64,000 nucleotides of DNA from Berberis thunbergii. Taxonomy: Eukaryota; Streptophyta; Magnoliopsida; Ranunculales; Berberidaceae. Made by a program: the position numbers and the translations under genes. The notes beneath the pieces are model-generated. The model ran no database searches. It saw nothing but the letters and a program-made list of their open reading frames with translations, and had not been told where the DNA came from. Of this stretch, positions 46,689-59,599 are shown piece by piece. The stretch covers positions 372,001 to 436,000 of the forward strand of contig QNQO01007626.1 in assembly GCA_003290165.1 (NCBI GenBank), read 5' to 3'. How positions within the stretch are numbered: the first letter of the stretch is position 1; each line of letters starts with the position of its first letter.

Positions 46689-49056
46689 TGCGCGGACTCC
46701 GTCAAGGAGATCCTCTCTCCCCTTACTTACACATCCTAGTAGTTGAGGCTCTATCTCGTCTTCTTGTCCAATCAGAGTCTTCAAACCAAATCAAGGGGAT
46801 CAGTGTTACAAGAAACCCCCCTTCTATCAGCCACCTTCTCTATGTTGATGACTTAATGTTCTTTTGTTGCGCCTCGTTGGTTGAAGCATGTGTGGTAAAA
46901 TACATTCTATCATCATATTGTATTGTCTCGGGACAGGCTGTAGACTATGAGAAATCATCGGTCTACTTTAGTTCCAATGTCCACCATCGACATGCCCGAA
47001 TGATCAACAAAATCCTGAGTACTAAATATTACAACCCTAAAGACAAGTACCTAGGCACGCCTCTTCTCCTTTCAAATAAGAAAGCTTCTGATTTTCAGTT
47101 CATTATTGCTAAAATCAATACCAAGCTTTCAGCCTGGAAAGCAAATCCCATGCAGGAGAACTATTATGATTAAGGCGGTAATTCATTTTATCCCTGTCTA
47201 TACTTTTCTTCTACCCAAACAGCTCACCAACAAGATTGACACTCTGGCCAGAGACTTCTGATGGGCCGGTATTGCAGAAGATAAATCAAACATCTATGTA
47301 CTTGGCAGCGTATCTGTTTATCCAGACATCTTGGAGGGCTTAATATCCCTTTGGCTAAAAAAAAAAATTTTGTTTTGAAAGCCAAAAGTGTTTGGCAGCT
47401 TATTTCGCAACCCAGCCTTATTTATTCTTCCTTGTTCAAAGCAATCTATCTCCATAAAAGAAGCATCTTTCAATTTATTAAACCACCTAATATTGCTTAT
47501 TTTGCATGGAAATACCCCATTGCCGTTTTGTCACTTATGAAACGCCACATGGTGTGGCAAATCCGATTGGGTAATGACATTGACCTATGACAAGATTGCT
47601 CGGTAAAACTAGATCTTGTTCTAGATGATTGTCGCCCGTCAATGCCCACCTCTGATTCCCTTCAAATTATCCTAGATCTATGGAATCCATTTTTGGGCAA
47701 CATGTTCAGTGGAATTTGGACTTGCTCGATTCCATTTTCCCCGGCCCGGTGGCCAAGGATATTTCAGATATTTGTATTAGACCATCTACCTCCCGGATAG
47801 ACTGATCTAGAATTTTGACAAAATAGGGGTTTTCTCTGTTCGAAGTGCTACTAAAGCTTTTGCTAGCGAAACTTTGGAATCTTCTTCTTCCTTCCTCCCA
47901 TCTCCTGCCTCCATTTTCAGTCACAATTTTTTTGGGGAATTATGGAGAATTAAGGCATCCACCACTGCTGGAAAGTTTCCCAAAATCTCCTTCCTACCAT
48001 GTCGAAACTCTCCCAACTTCACATGTCAATTCACGATTGTTGCATTTTTTTGTCAAAATCATGTAGAGAAAGTTACACATATTTTCTTTCTTTGTCCACT
48101 TATTGCACAATTTTGGCTTTTGACCCCCTCCCAATTGATTGGCGTAAGGCCAATGTAACGGAAGGACTGCCCCCATCCTTCTTTTCTTTCATGTGGGACA
48201 TAGCTGCCGCACACAATAACTTCAAAACTAAAATGTTATCACAATTCACTGTTATCATTTTCTCCATTTGGCAATTTCACAACAATATTATTTTTAGGAA
48301 TGCACGGTTTTCAACGCCACTTATGGTAAAGTTAGTTCTCCATTTTTGGCAAAAATGGAAGCAACAATGGTTTGACACGCCCGCGACCAATGCTTCTACC
48401 GTCATTTCTCTCCACCAAACCCTAGAGAATGCTATTACTGGTTTCAGAGTTCAATCTCACGTTCCCGTTCCCGTTCCCGTTCCCTCTACCTACCAATAGT
48501 CAAACCTTTCGACTTCATATGATCCATTGTCAACTCCATGCAGCTGAACACCATCAAACTAATTCTCAACACCAAAACACTCCATCACGCCCTTTAGAAT
48601 TGAGCAGGACAAGATATTTGTTACTTATGATGCGAGTTGTTGTGCCTCATCACAACAGGGTGCTCTTAGAGTTTTTGCGGTTGACTCTCACGGTAACATA
48701 TGTGCAAGACTAGCGCAACAGATTCAAGGGAAGATTTATGATAGTACAATGACAGAGTGTCTTGCTGCGGAAGCTGTTTTGCCTTTGATCCAATCAAGAA
48801 GATGGCGAACATGTTTTTTTGCTTGGAGACTCCGGCAGTCTTCATTCCATTTTGTATAATAGCTTAGAGGTGAAAAACTTGAATATCCATTAGATGTGGC
48901 AACAAATTATATTTAATATTAAGACTCTGATTTTCGCGCACCCTTTTTGATTTTGTAATTATATCCCTAGAGACCTCAACAAAGAGGCTTATAACCTTGC
49001 AGCTTCGGCAGATAACTATTGTAATATTTAGTTAATGGTAAGCAAGGTTTTAACAA

Positions 49057-49121
<65 letters not shown>
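46689..49121 (+). mobile_element. 5'-truncated LINE with reverse transcriptase, zf-RVT and RNase H remnants
   Basis: The element begins inside the reverse transcriptase: RGLRQGDPLSPYLHILVVEA, then the catalytic YVDD in HLLYVDDLMFFC (about 46829-46864) and YLGTPLL. A zf-RVT-like region follows (SVWQLI, YFAWKYPIAV, HIFFLCPL, WRKANVTEGL). RNase H comes last at about 48608-48840, with catalytic-type residues in VTYDAS, CLAAEA and GDS. Frameshifts and stops are frequent, so it is inactive. It ends in a (TAA)n tail. I could not identify target duplications. Confidence 0.88.
49057..49121 (+). repeat. (AAT)n microsatellite at the LINE 3' end
   Basis: About 21 AAT units directly follow the LINE end ggttttaacaaaat, so the microsatellite probably grew out of the retrotransposon tail. 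Confidence 0.92.
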
Positions 49122-49123
<2 letters not shown>

Positions 49124-50422
49124 CATAACCTCATTTAGTATTTAAAGCATAACCATTCACTTTCACATCTCTCCATGGATGCAACTGGCAACTTTGTTAT
49201 ATATATATATATATTTTTTCAATCCCCATTAAATTCTCAATTGCAAACCCTTCAACTTTGATTTATTTATTAATTTCTGTCAAATTCATACCTCTATGGA
49301 TGCTCTAATTGGAGTTCTGAAATTTTAAAATTAACAAAGAAATTACTAGTTGGCCACTGGAGCCGAGTGCCATAAATTTTTGTTTGTGAGAGTAATGTAC
49401 ACATGGCATGAGATGGTGGGTGGTATTCAGAAATTTGATATTTGGGTTTGACAATTGAAAACTTTAGAAGATTTGTGAAACAGTTTTCCTACTTTTTTTG
49501 TATTGGCCACATTCAGGAAGTTAAAGTGAGACCATTTTCTGTGAGCTTTGAAACTACCTTGTGAAACGGCTCGATGGCAAATTCATCATTTCTGTGCACG
49601 GGTCGTTTCACGTGAGTATTTTACATTTTTTTTTTACAAGATTTATTTTATTTTATTGTTTAATTTCGTTAATTATGCTACCAAGACTTTTACTTGAAAA
49701 TAACTATTTGTACCAAAAAAAAAATTGTATTAAACAAATGGGGAAATTGGGTTTAAGGGCTAAAAACTCGTAATTTCATACCAAACACGCTACATGGATA
49801 TTTTTTAGACTCGCACATTGCACAATTGACACAACTATCTCCATAAATGTAAGAGGGCATTTTTTTCATTTCTGTGATCAAATGAAAATAAGATATTATT
49901 GAATTGTAGCGATATTTAAATGGAGATTAACTGCCAAGATTATATCGCTAATATATTGAATTAATAGAAGGGGATAAAGTGTCGAGGACTATAAAATCCA
50001 AATCTTTGACGTAAACAAGTGATGAATAGTTGTTTTTTTGTGTTCATTTTAAAGTCTTGTGTTTGTCTTGTTCTTGTGAGCATCCACAATAAGCTAATTA
50101 TTTAAGTTTTGTAACTCACGAGTGTAAATAAGGCCACCCATATTAAGTTAATTACTTGGGGTATGGGGTGGTACACATTTGTGCTCGAACCCAATGGCAT
50201 TTAAGCTAGACGCTATCTTCCTAACTTTGTGGTTCCCTTGTCCAGTGTTCGATCATAAACCCCACCCATTTATTTATTTTATTTTAAAGCTTTACTTTTT
50301 CTTTTTCTTTTTTTAATCAAACTTTGTAGTTTCATGATATGGGTGGTAAAAAAGATGTGAAGTTTAGACAATTAATTATCCTCAAAACAACCATTTTTTT
50401 TTAATTAGCCTAATGAATTGCT
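49122..50422. other. Intergenic region, nothing recognised
   Basis: This is AT-rich with a short (AT)n at about 49199-49213. No coding or RNA feature is supported. Confidence 0.5.
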
Positions 50423-51879
50423 ATAGTGCCTGGGAGTGGACACGGTTCAGATCGGTTCCAAATTTTGAGGAAACTAACTTGAATCGTTTAAATTTAACTG
50501 GTCCGGTCCGAATTTCCTTATTTTTAACATTGAGACCGAACCTAACTCGAACCGTTTGGAACGGTCCTGTTCCTGCGGTTCCAAATTACACATCAATATA
50601 TTTTTCATTTTTATTTTGTACTTATTCAAGATACAATTGTAACTAACCAACATGAGAATGTAATCAATGTTCCTCTTATTTACTATTTTGACTATTCTTT
50701 TCATTTTGGTTAATATTGTTTTGCTTGGACATCTAAACACCACACAAACTTGGACATGTAAACACCATACAAGAGAGTCAATATGATATGCAGATGATAA
50801 TAGCAAATTGGAACCCAAAGAGAATAACCAAAGCTTCAGGCATTCCGAAGATTAATTGTTGAGTCCCTTGTTGAAGTTAAACTAGATTCTTAATTAGAAA
50901 CCAATTGTGTGCCACTGTAATTACTTTTGCCACCATTACATACAGTAATTGAAAAAAAAAAAACCTACAAAAAAAAATTGACGGAACATGAGTAAATAAT
51001 CCATTTTACTTTATTTGTATATCTTGTTATGATCTTTGACTATGATTATGTGGGTGTTAATCAAAATCAAACCAAATTTCTAATGTTCCTAATCCAAATT
51101 AGGACCCACATAATCATAATCAAAGATCATAACATGTAAACATCTCAGAATCAGAAACAAACGGGTTACTTATCTTCCAAAGCTCTCAATGCCCATCTTT
51201 TCATTTTCCTTCTTATCAACACAATGAAACCATCACCTACACTAATGAATCAAAGTTATCGATCGGATAATTAGTAGATGCAATACCTACAAAGAACTCT
51301 AATTCATCATCAGTTCTAACAATCTCAGGAGCACTTGAACTCACCCCTTCGAGTTTTGTGAACTTGTTTTTGGCTATGTAGCCTTTGATGGTGAAACTTG
51401 TACATCAATGGGTATGATCCTTCTACCGAGAAACTGCAACTCTCATGGGACTGTGAACCTGACTGAGAAGCTTCTATTATCGATGAACTGAGCGACGATG
51501 GCATGGCAAGAGGGAGGAGGAACTTGGCTTCTTGATGTGAGGAATGGGAGGGAGGAGGAACTAGAGAACCGTTCTTATTTAGTAGACATGTACATGAAGA
51601 GAAGATAAAGACTGAAAGAAAGGCGGTAGAGAAAGAGAGAAGATTAGGTTTATATTTTCTTAATTTTAAGACATGTGTACAGTGTCATTGGAACGGGTTG
51701 GACCCGAACCATTTGAATTTAGATAATTGGAACCGGACTCAAACCGTCTTACAACGGATTCGGACCGATCCGAATCGTATCTAAATTACAAATTTAAAAT
51801 TCGGATCGTTTGGAGCAAAACGATCCGATTCAGTTTAGATCCACGGTTCTCAACTCATGTGCCCGCCCCTAATAGTACC
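50423..51879. mobile_element. hAT-like element, 1.44 kb, 8 bp target duplication
   Basis: The body 50431-51871 starts TGGGAGTGGACACGGTTC and ends GTGCCCGCCCCTA, with cggttc/gatccg-type subterminal repeats on both sides. The flanks are ATAGTGCC (50423-50430) and ATAGTACC (51872-51879), 7 of 8 identical. The interior has no transposase motif that I recognise. It contains a second palindrome, described separately. Confidence 0.78.
51026..51134. repeat. Perfect-arm palindrome inside the hAT-like element
   Basis: GTTATGATCTTTGACTATGA continuing to tgtgggt is inverted at acccacataatcataatcaa to gatcataac, with a loop of about 50 bp. It may be a nested foldback insertion or a hairpin RNA source. 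Confidence 0.8.
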
Positions 51880-51889
51880 CCAAAACTCT

Positions 51890-53990
51890 AAGTTGGTGTT
51901 TGTTTTTGTTTTTTTTTGTTTTTTGTTTTTTTTCTGAGTAGAGTTAGAAGTCTTAATAAGAAGTGAAATATTATGTTTAGGTTTTTTTGTTTTTAGTTAT
52001 CAACTCCCGATTGGAGGAAGTAACAAAGGGTGTTGATCACTTAGCACTGAGTGCTTAATGAAAACTAATTCCAATAATAACGTCGCAATAAATTTGTAAT
52101 GACTATTGTGTTACCTCTAATCTCCATCACCAACCATCCCTTCTTATCTACCTCATCTCTATCACGCGAGCAGTATTGCCACGGCCGCCACCACTACCCT
52201 CAACTCCCCTCTCCTCATTTTTTTTTCTTCACTTCTTTCTCTTTATCTTGAGATTGTATAAGGAATTGGGAGGGGTATAGGGTTGTTTTTTGTGGTAGTG
52301 AAACGAGAATATCCATGGTATTTGTTGGAGAGAAAAACATGTGGAAAAGAGGAGTTAATGTTAGTGGTTTGTGGGAGTTGTGGTGGTTGACAAAAATGTC
52401 AAAAAACTTCAAATCAACACCTAAAAATTGACACTTTTAATTTTACAGCTTCTAGCAAATAGTTCATTTGGAAGCTCATTTAGAACTTTCAACTCTAGTT
52501 AAAAGTTAGCTTCTAAACACTTAAAAAACAAACACCAGCTAAGTGTTCAGAAGCCAACTTCTAACTTGAGTTGGAAGTTATGAATGAGTTGTTTAGCGGT
52601 GTTTTTTTTTTTTTTAAAGTGCTTAGAAGCTAACTTCTAATTAGAGTTAAAAGTTCTGAACGAGCTCCTGACTTAGCTGTTAGTTTTGCTTCTGATTAGA
52701 AACCGTAAAATTAAAAAAATGTTTGCTTTTATGTGTTGAATGATAACTATTTGACAATTTTCCCCACTGAGGAGACACATACATGAATAGACAGATAGTG
52801 GGTTGGAAACCCGACATTATGCGGTGGTAATCAATATGTCAAAGTTTTCAAAACTACATGTTACATAATGAAACTTAAAAATATACATGAGAGGGAGAGT
52901 TTGAGAGATGAAAAAAGCTTGGAAAATACAGAGAAATAAAACAAAGCTGAATGAGAAAAATGAGAAAAGTTTCTTACCTTTGAAGAGTCCTTGTGAAGGT
53001 AGGTAGAACGTCAATGCTTGGTAAAGAGAATGAAGGTGCGTCGTCAAAATTTAACCACACTTGAGTTTAAGAAGACGGGGGCAACGATTGTCATTATAAA
53101 ATTATTTTAAGGTTACTATTGTAATAATTTTTGAGTTAACACTCAATGTTAAGTGATCAACACCTCTTTGTTGTTTACTCCGATCAGTAATTGAATTTCT
53201 GATCATAACTAAAAACAAACACTTTAAACAAGGTGTCCCATTTCCCACTTCTTATTAAGACTTCTAAAACACCTCTCTGTTGCTTACTCCAATCAGAAAT
53301 TGAACTTCTGATCATAACTAAAAACAAACACTCTAAACAAAGTGTCTCACTTCTTATTAAGACTTCTAACTCTACTCAGAAGCAAAAACAAACACCCTCT
53401 TTGTTTTCACTTCTAACTGAACTACTAACTAGAAGCTGTAAAATTAAAAGTGTTTGTTTTAAGGTGTCGATTTAAAGTTTTTTTAACATTTTTGCCCACT
53501 ACCACAACTCCCAGCACCACTACAAAGTACAAACCACTAACATCAACTCCCCTTCTCCACTTTTGTTCTCTTCTCCAAACACTATAGAGATTCCCCCTTC
53601 CACTACAACAAAAAAACCTATATCCCTCTCTATTCCTTAAACAAACCTAAGAGAAAGATACAAAATAGGAAGAGGGGAGGAGAGGTGGTGGTGGTGGCGG
53701 CAACACTGCTCGCGTGATACATAGGATGTAAAGAATAGTGGATGGTTGGTGGAGAAAAATGGTAGCACAATAGTCATTACAAATTTATTGTAAGGTTATT
53801 ATTGAAATTAATTTTTTTTAAACACTCACTACTAAGTGATCAACACCTCTTGTTGCGTACTCCAATCATAAGTTTAACTTCTGATCATAACAAAAAACAA
53901 ACATCCTAAACAAGGTGTCCCACTTTTTATTAACACTTCAGACTCTATTCAAAATAAAATAAAATAAAATAAAACACCCTCTAAAGTCAG
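51890..53990. mobile_element. Large nested inverted-repeat (foldback or MULE-like) element
   Basis: The left arm, about 51890-52440, is mirrored by the right arm, about 53420-53990. The paired words include cacgcgagcagtattgcc/ggcaacactgctcgcgtg, ggatggttggtg, caacaccaaacac-type ends and ttttacagcttctag/ctagaagctgtaaaa. The loop holds further copies of the same terminal sequence (52450-52700, 53160-53275, 53276-53400; for example aggtgtcccac and cagaagttcaatt), so related elements have inserted into each other. Long terminal arms recall MULE or foldback elements. No transposase is visible and the target duplication is not resolved. Confidence 0.7.
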
Positions 53991-54397
53991 TATCTAAAAT
54001 AAAATAAAACACCCTCTAAAGCCTAGTCATTGATAGATTGATGCATCAAATAAATTAAATTCAAAGTACCCATAACATATCTAATGATCATTTGTTTTTA
54101 GAAATGTACAGAATAGTACCTAAAATCATTTTCCATCCTATTTACAATTTGGTACATATTTAAAAAGAATAGAAAATTGTAGCATGCAAAATTTTCCCTT
54201 TCTCATCTCTTCTTCCTTATTCAACAACCACAACCACCACCCCCAACCCCTCATAACACCAACGAGGTACCTTCGGCCACCTCCGACCACCAGTTTCGAC
54301 GACAACCAACACCCAAACTATAGATTTCCCCCTTTTCTTCATGATTTAGCCACCATCGAGGTCACCACCACCTCGACCTCTTATGAGGTTAGGTCCG
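53991..54397. other. Short intergenic stretch
   Basis: It contains a repeated aaaataaaacaccctctaaag (53970-54020) and a low-complexity CCACC-rich frame. No gene is supported. Confidence 0.4.
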
Positions 54398-56401
54398 CGA
54401 TATTCACGTAATTAATACATAATATATCTCTTAATTTATATATATTAGTGTTTCGATTATTATATTTTATTCTAATTATTTCGTTTTCATGTCTTTGTAG
54501 GAATTTGAGCGTGAACGATAAAATTGCATTAAGGCGACAAATTGAGGAATGATCAATTGGTTGATTCTAGTCACATATCTAAACTTAATCTAAACAAACC
54601 TAAGTCCACCTAATTTAATCTAAGCCCAAGCCAAAAACCGACCTAGAAACCCAAGCCAAACCTAACAAAGAAATAGGAAAACCCTATTTAGGTTTATTTC
54701 TTCACTTCTCTAGAAGAAATCTCATTTTCCACGTTTCTGTCTCATTCTCTATTTTTTTTCACCCACCACGCCACACCACCCTGTCGGTGATCCTCGCTCA
54801 ATAGGAGGATCAGCAGTACAATCATCCCGCCATCACCACCTCCTACCCTTTTTTCAGCATCAAGCCTCACGTCCTCGTGCAACAAAATAGGGAGCACCTC
54901 CCTGTCCTTCCCATCACGTTCCTCTCCCTCTATGTTCTTTTGTTTCAGCCAAATAAGCCATCACCGCCCATTTTTCCCCCTATTTTCGTATTTCTTTCTT
55001 CATTTCACTACCGTCCAACAACCACACTGCCGAGTACCATCATCATCCATCACGTCCCCGCGCACGAAACATGGAGCACTTCCCTGTCCTCCACGTCTAT
55101 TTCCTTCCTGCTCCATCACGCCAAACAGCCCTCGCACAGTCACCCGTCCAGCGCACCATCGCGCCACCTCGCAACAGAGTTCCATCGCCTCTGTTCCTCT
55201 CATTCTCCTCTCGTCCCTTTCTCGTTTCTCTCTCTCGTCTTGTCTTTGTCTTCCTTCCACGATCCACCACCACCACCATCAGAGCCAATTCCCACCGCCT
55301 TTAGCCACCACGAAACAGAGCTCTTAAGCAACCCTGCTCCTATCCTGTTCATTCTTTCTTCCCTCTCTCGTGTCTCCCTCACCATCTCTCTGTCTCTTGC
55401 AGGTACCAGAGCTAGTCTGAGGAAGAAAAAGCTAGTGAGGAGCAAAGAGGAAGTAACAGAGCAATGGGAGTTCTTGCAGAAGACAAACACGCAGGAAGAA
55501 ACGCGGGAGAAAACTGATTTTTGAATCAGTTTTTCTATTGGCACCCACAGGTCCTATCAGAACTACCACAATGCATTTGCAACTATTTCTCGAGTTGCGT
55601 GTTCGTGCTGAGATGGATTTCACCTACATCAGTGCTGTGACTTCACTCACCATGATCTTCTAGACCCCGCGCCAAGGCGAAGATGAAACCACAGGGTTTT
55701 CTAGAGTTTGTTGTATCTGAATTTATTGTTTTTCTATATGTTTGAATGTTAAATACAATTGATTTATGAATTTCAATAATTTGCTTTTACCGATTATATC
55801 CAGAATAATTATCTAGACTAATCGGTAGTTAGAAGTTCCATTTGTTGATATTCGAAGTCTGCTTTAATAAATTAATTTGAATATGTGATTGTGTGTGAAA
55901 TCTCGGGAATGGGCTTTGATGATGATGATGATGTGATTGTGTGTGTCGTAAGCAGGCATGCAATGCTAGGGGTTTAGAATTAATTAAAATAAACCTGTGA
56001 TTGTCTGTGCCATAGAAAGATATGCAATGCTAGGGGTTTATACCTTTGCTGAAATCAATTGCGAACTTTTTTGATTAGTCGTACTGATTCTTGAAAACAA
56101 TAATTTAGATTACACGAATCTCGAATAACCTGTGGTGGATTCTATGTCTCGGTCCACTTTCTTATCATCTCACCAGTTTAATTTTTAGTTGTCAATTTAG
56201 TTTTCTTAATTTATTAATTTTCATCTGCTGCAACCCCAAACTCTAAATTAGTTTAAATAAGTCTTAGAATTCGACTGTCTCGTCAATCCTTGTGGGATCG
56301 AGCCGTATTTGTCACCGTCTATTAGTTAGACAGCCGTGTACTTGCGGTATTACAAGTAGAGTTTGTTAACTTATTAATTTAGGTTAATAAAATCTATATC
56401 A
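54398..56401 (+). mobile_element. Older solo-LTR-like element
   Basis: The segment is homologous to 59856-61730. They share a start gatattcacgtaatta, ttcatgtctttgtaggaatt, a proline/serine-rich frame in the middle, and an end block with gtgggatcgagccgta, tacttgcggt and aatttaggttaataaa, finishing in atatca. The start reads CGATATTC and not TGATATTC. I found no matching 5 bp flanks, so it is older or its borders are slightly off. No gag or pol is visible. Confidence 0.65.
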
Positions 56402-56871
56402 ATATTCGCCAACTCGGAAGTTATGTTTTTTTTTATCATATATATATATATACTAGTGTAATACCCATTCCATTGGCACTACTACATAGTACATCGTACT
56501 TTCACCGAATTGTCGAATAATCGCAATTGGGTTTTTCTTTCATTTAAAAAAAAACACTTACAATGAATTAACTGTGAAACAAATTTTAATGCTCATACAA
56601 TGATTATATATTCATAGTAAATGATAATCTGATTGTATTTTCAAGCAAGCAAATTAAGCTATCAGCAAGCAAGCAAGCTGCCTTCAAGTATTCAAACCAA
56701 AGCAAATTACTTGCAACATTTTCATGCATATACACAAACGCGTAAAGTTAAAAACTTTAAACCCAAACAACCAAATTTCAGCAAAATGAAAATAATTGCA
56801 TCCATTTCACACAAATACAAAATCAAAATTGGAACATGAACTCTAAAATTCAACAAATTTTGCTAGAGACA

Positions 56872-57982
56872 AACCTGCCAAACAGAGCAACCAGCCTCAT
56901 GAAGCCAATCTAAGAGCCGAAACGTGCCTTCTCTGAGATCCCCGTGCACCTCGCATACCTGAAACATCAAACCCAGTGACTATTTGATCAGAATTTGAAC
57001 TAATCTAAACTGAAAAAAAAAATATGAGATGCAAGTAATGAAGAAAGTACATGTAGCAGAGGTTGTTGGTTAGCAACTGCAATGCATCCGCAATGAAGTG
57101 ATTCTCATCTCACAGATCATGGTAATGGGTAGGCCTGCTGGTACACTAAAAAGAATTGAGGAAAAAATAATTATAAATATAGTCATTGTTTGTTAACCAC
57201 TTAGTCATACACATAACTTTCCAAAATTAGAGAGCTTATGGTATTTAATTAACAATCAATGTACCTGTATTCCTGCATGGCTGCAGAGATGGAAATCAAA
57301 CTCTGACGAATGGCATATCATGGTAGCGACAACGGTTCTTAGTGTTCATGATTAGAAGTTGGAACAAAATTCAGTAAGAAATATAATGACAATTATAATT
57401 ACTCCTAACAAAGTAGTATAATGGTTGAGGGTTTCAATGCATCAATTTAACAGAACAACAAGATCTGGTACCAGGCAGAACGCTCCCACTCTTATCTGTG
57501 GCATTACTGTCACCATGATTGTTAGGAAACAATTTTGTGTGATGCCTTTTCTGCACCACGACAAAGGTAATAGGAGGGAGATACCCAGCCTCCAACGAAC
57601 TGCAAGCCTGAAATAGGAAACACAAAGCAAAAAAGAAGTTAAGGAAAATAATGCAAGACTCGTATTAAAAATACTTAAAGAAAGGAACTGAGGTACTATT
57701 GTATTTAAGGCATTCTCCATATCAGACAACAAGCTTTCTACTCATTAACAACACCAAGTACCTTTCTAATTGCGTCAACCTCATACAATAACACTTGACT
57801 GAACTGCCCTCCGCTCACACCATCTCTGTAAGCAAGAAAACTGGCAAGTAAAATGAGAAAGCTGAAATAGAGGGAAAAACAACAGCTTCCCTACCTATTG
57901 ATTATATGAGAAAATGTTACCTATAAAAGATATCATGTGAGGCTTCTGCCCAGTTGATCTCTTGAAAGAGATCAACAACTCC
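56872..57982 (-). pseudogene. AGO5-like: Captured Argonaute (AGO5-clade) PIWI fragment, unit 1
   Basis: Argonautes bind small RNAs and the PIWI domain slices targets. Exons in order are 57921-57982 (ends HDIFYR), 57762-57825 (DGVSGGQFSQVLLYEVDAIR), about 57450-57607 ([32 protein letters not shown]), 57265-57337 (ICHSSEFDFHLCSHAGIQ), 57051-57145 (TSRPTHYHDL, stop, [19 protein letters not shown]) and the first bases of the next exon (YARCT, at 56958). One catalytic Asp (in RDGVS) is included. The 5' two thirds of the gene and the C-terminus with the catalytic His are missing. TGA replaces Trp in unit 1. After YARCT the sequence switches to something unrelated, marking the capture boundary. Confidence 0.88.
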
Positions 57983-58128
57983 CTGAACAACAGAAAAAAC
58001 AACAAAGTAAGACAACTACTACAACATTTCTTTGAGGATAATGACTTTGAAGGGAATTGGGATTACCAACAAATGAATATTAATGATTGAAAAATCAATT
58101 GATCGAAGTGAAAGTTTATCAAACATAC

Positions 58129-58627
58129 CAAATAAGAGTAGGTCAGATCATACAGAAAATCCTCCTCATTCATCAACTCATCCATGCTAGAGTCAGAAGG
58201 ACATTTGTGAGAACCAAATCGCCACCGACCCTTCTCGATTGTCCGGCAATTCGGACACTGCATCGCCCCTTTCACATTGAATGTTGAACCAATACAATCT
58301 GCACAAAATCATCCCACACAACAAATTCATCAAATGGGTTCATAACACAAGAAGAAACGAACATCTATCTTACACCCAAACACACAATTCACCAAATTCA
58401 ATCACTCCAAACAACCCCAAACACAAAAAACAAATAAAAAGTGATCTTTATTGGTTCTACCCACCGAGATGAAACTGGTGCCCACACTGAAGCTTTGCAA
58501 GCGATCTATCTCCATCATCGATCACTGATTAAAAGCAAATTGTGCACGAAACCGAAGACCCACCAAATGAAATCCCACCACCACCACCACCACCTTCTTC
58601 CATGAGATCAACATCTTCAGACCCCAT
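58129..58627 (-). pseudogene. Captured RING-finger (RFI2-like) E3 ligase fragment, unit 1
   Basis: Exon 1 (58465-58627) reads MGSEDVDLMEEGGGGGGGIS, SVSCTICF, a TAA stop, then SVIDDGDRSLAKLQCGHQFH. Exon 2 (58129-58298) reads CIGSTFNVKGAMQCPNCR and EKGRW. The zinc ligands CTIC, CGHQFH, C and CPNC make a RING of the RFI2-like plant family. GT-AG borders and phase (G|AT gives Asp) are intact. The stop inside the RING is also present in the copies at 63099 and 63789, so it predates the duplications. Exon 2 is followed directly, in the same orientation, by Argonaute exons. Confidence 0.85.
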
Positions 58628-59599
58628 AATTCCTTCAACATAGACAGATCTGAAACAGATCATTCACATGACTTTTTTGCTTTGCTGAAAGAAGAAAAAA
58701 AAATTCGAAACAGATCTGAAGAAGAAGAAAAAGGATCTTACCTGGAAAAAAATCTGAACCGAGATCAGATCAGTGTGTTCTTCACTTCTTTCGCAAGGTA
58801 TCTTCTCAAACTTGTTCTCGCTGATGAGGATGAAAGGGAGAGGGACAGGAAGAGGGATAGTTAGAAGAAGATCTTCTTCTTTCGTCCTTCTTCATCACAG
58901 ATGAGGGAAATCTTCTTCTTCTTTCGTCCTTATTCATCACAGATGAGGATGAGAGGGAGAGGGATCCTTCTTCATCACAGATGAGAAGGAGATCTTCTTC
59001 TTCTTTCGTCCTTCTTCATCACAGATGAGGATGAGAGGGAGAGGGACATGAAGAGGGAGAGTTAGAGGAAAGCATCGGGGGTCAAATTTTTCACTTAACT
59101 TCTGCCACAGATATAACATTGCCACATAGGACAAACACTTGCCACGTAGGACAAAAGGCCTATTTGAATTGTATGATAGATAGTGTAATACTCGTGTCGT
59201 TGGCACTACTACAGAGTACATCGTACTTTCACCGAATTGTCGAATAATCGCAATTGGGTTTTTCTTTCATTTAAAAAAAAACACTTACAATGAATTAACT
59301 ATGAAAAAAATTTAATACTCATACAATGATTATATATTCATAGTAAATGATAATCTGATTGTATTTTCAAGCAAGCAAATTAAACTTTAAACAAAAGCAA
59401 AGCTGCCTGCAAGTACTCAAACCAAAGCAAATTACTTGCAACAATTTCAAGCATACACACAAATGCATAAGGTTAAAAACTTTAAACCCAAACAATAAAA
59501 TTTCAGCAAAATGAAAAGAATTGCATCCATTTCACACAAATACAAAATCAAAATTGGAACATGAACTCTAAAATTCAACAAATTTTGCTAGAGACAAAC

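Larger units (their letters stand above)
56453..59180 (-). mobile_element. Helitron-like unit 1 carrying captured gene fragments
   Basis: Read on the minus strand the unit starts A|TCTATCATAC and ends GGGTATTACACTAG|T. That fits Helitrons, which begin TC, end CTRR and insert between A and T. The segment before the end is a decayed hairpin; in the sister unit it reads GTGCCAACGACAC, about 10 bp before the terminus. No Rep/helicase is encoded, so it would be non-autonomous. It carries RING exons and Argonaute exons in the same orientation. A second unit follows head-to-tail at 59181. Confidence 0.62.

Noticed and set aside
49057..49121. CRISPR-like regular repeats
   Set aside because: It is a plain AAT microsatellite at a LINE tail. 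There are no spacers, and this is a plant genome.
50150..50270. Possible minus-strand SINE (ctcgaaccc word)
   Set aside because: There is a single B box-like word, with no A-tail and no target duplication.
54877..55524. 215-codon open frame, proline/serine rich
   Set aside because: It lies inside the LTR-like element 54398-56401. The composition is low in complexity (CCACC and TCTC tracts), several frames are open at once, and the equivalent frames in 59856-61730 do not keep the same protein sequence.
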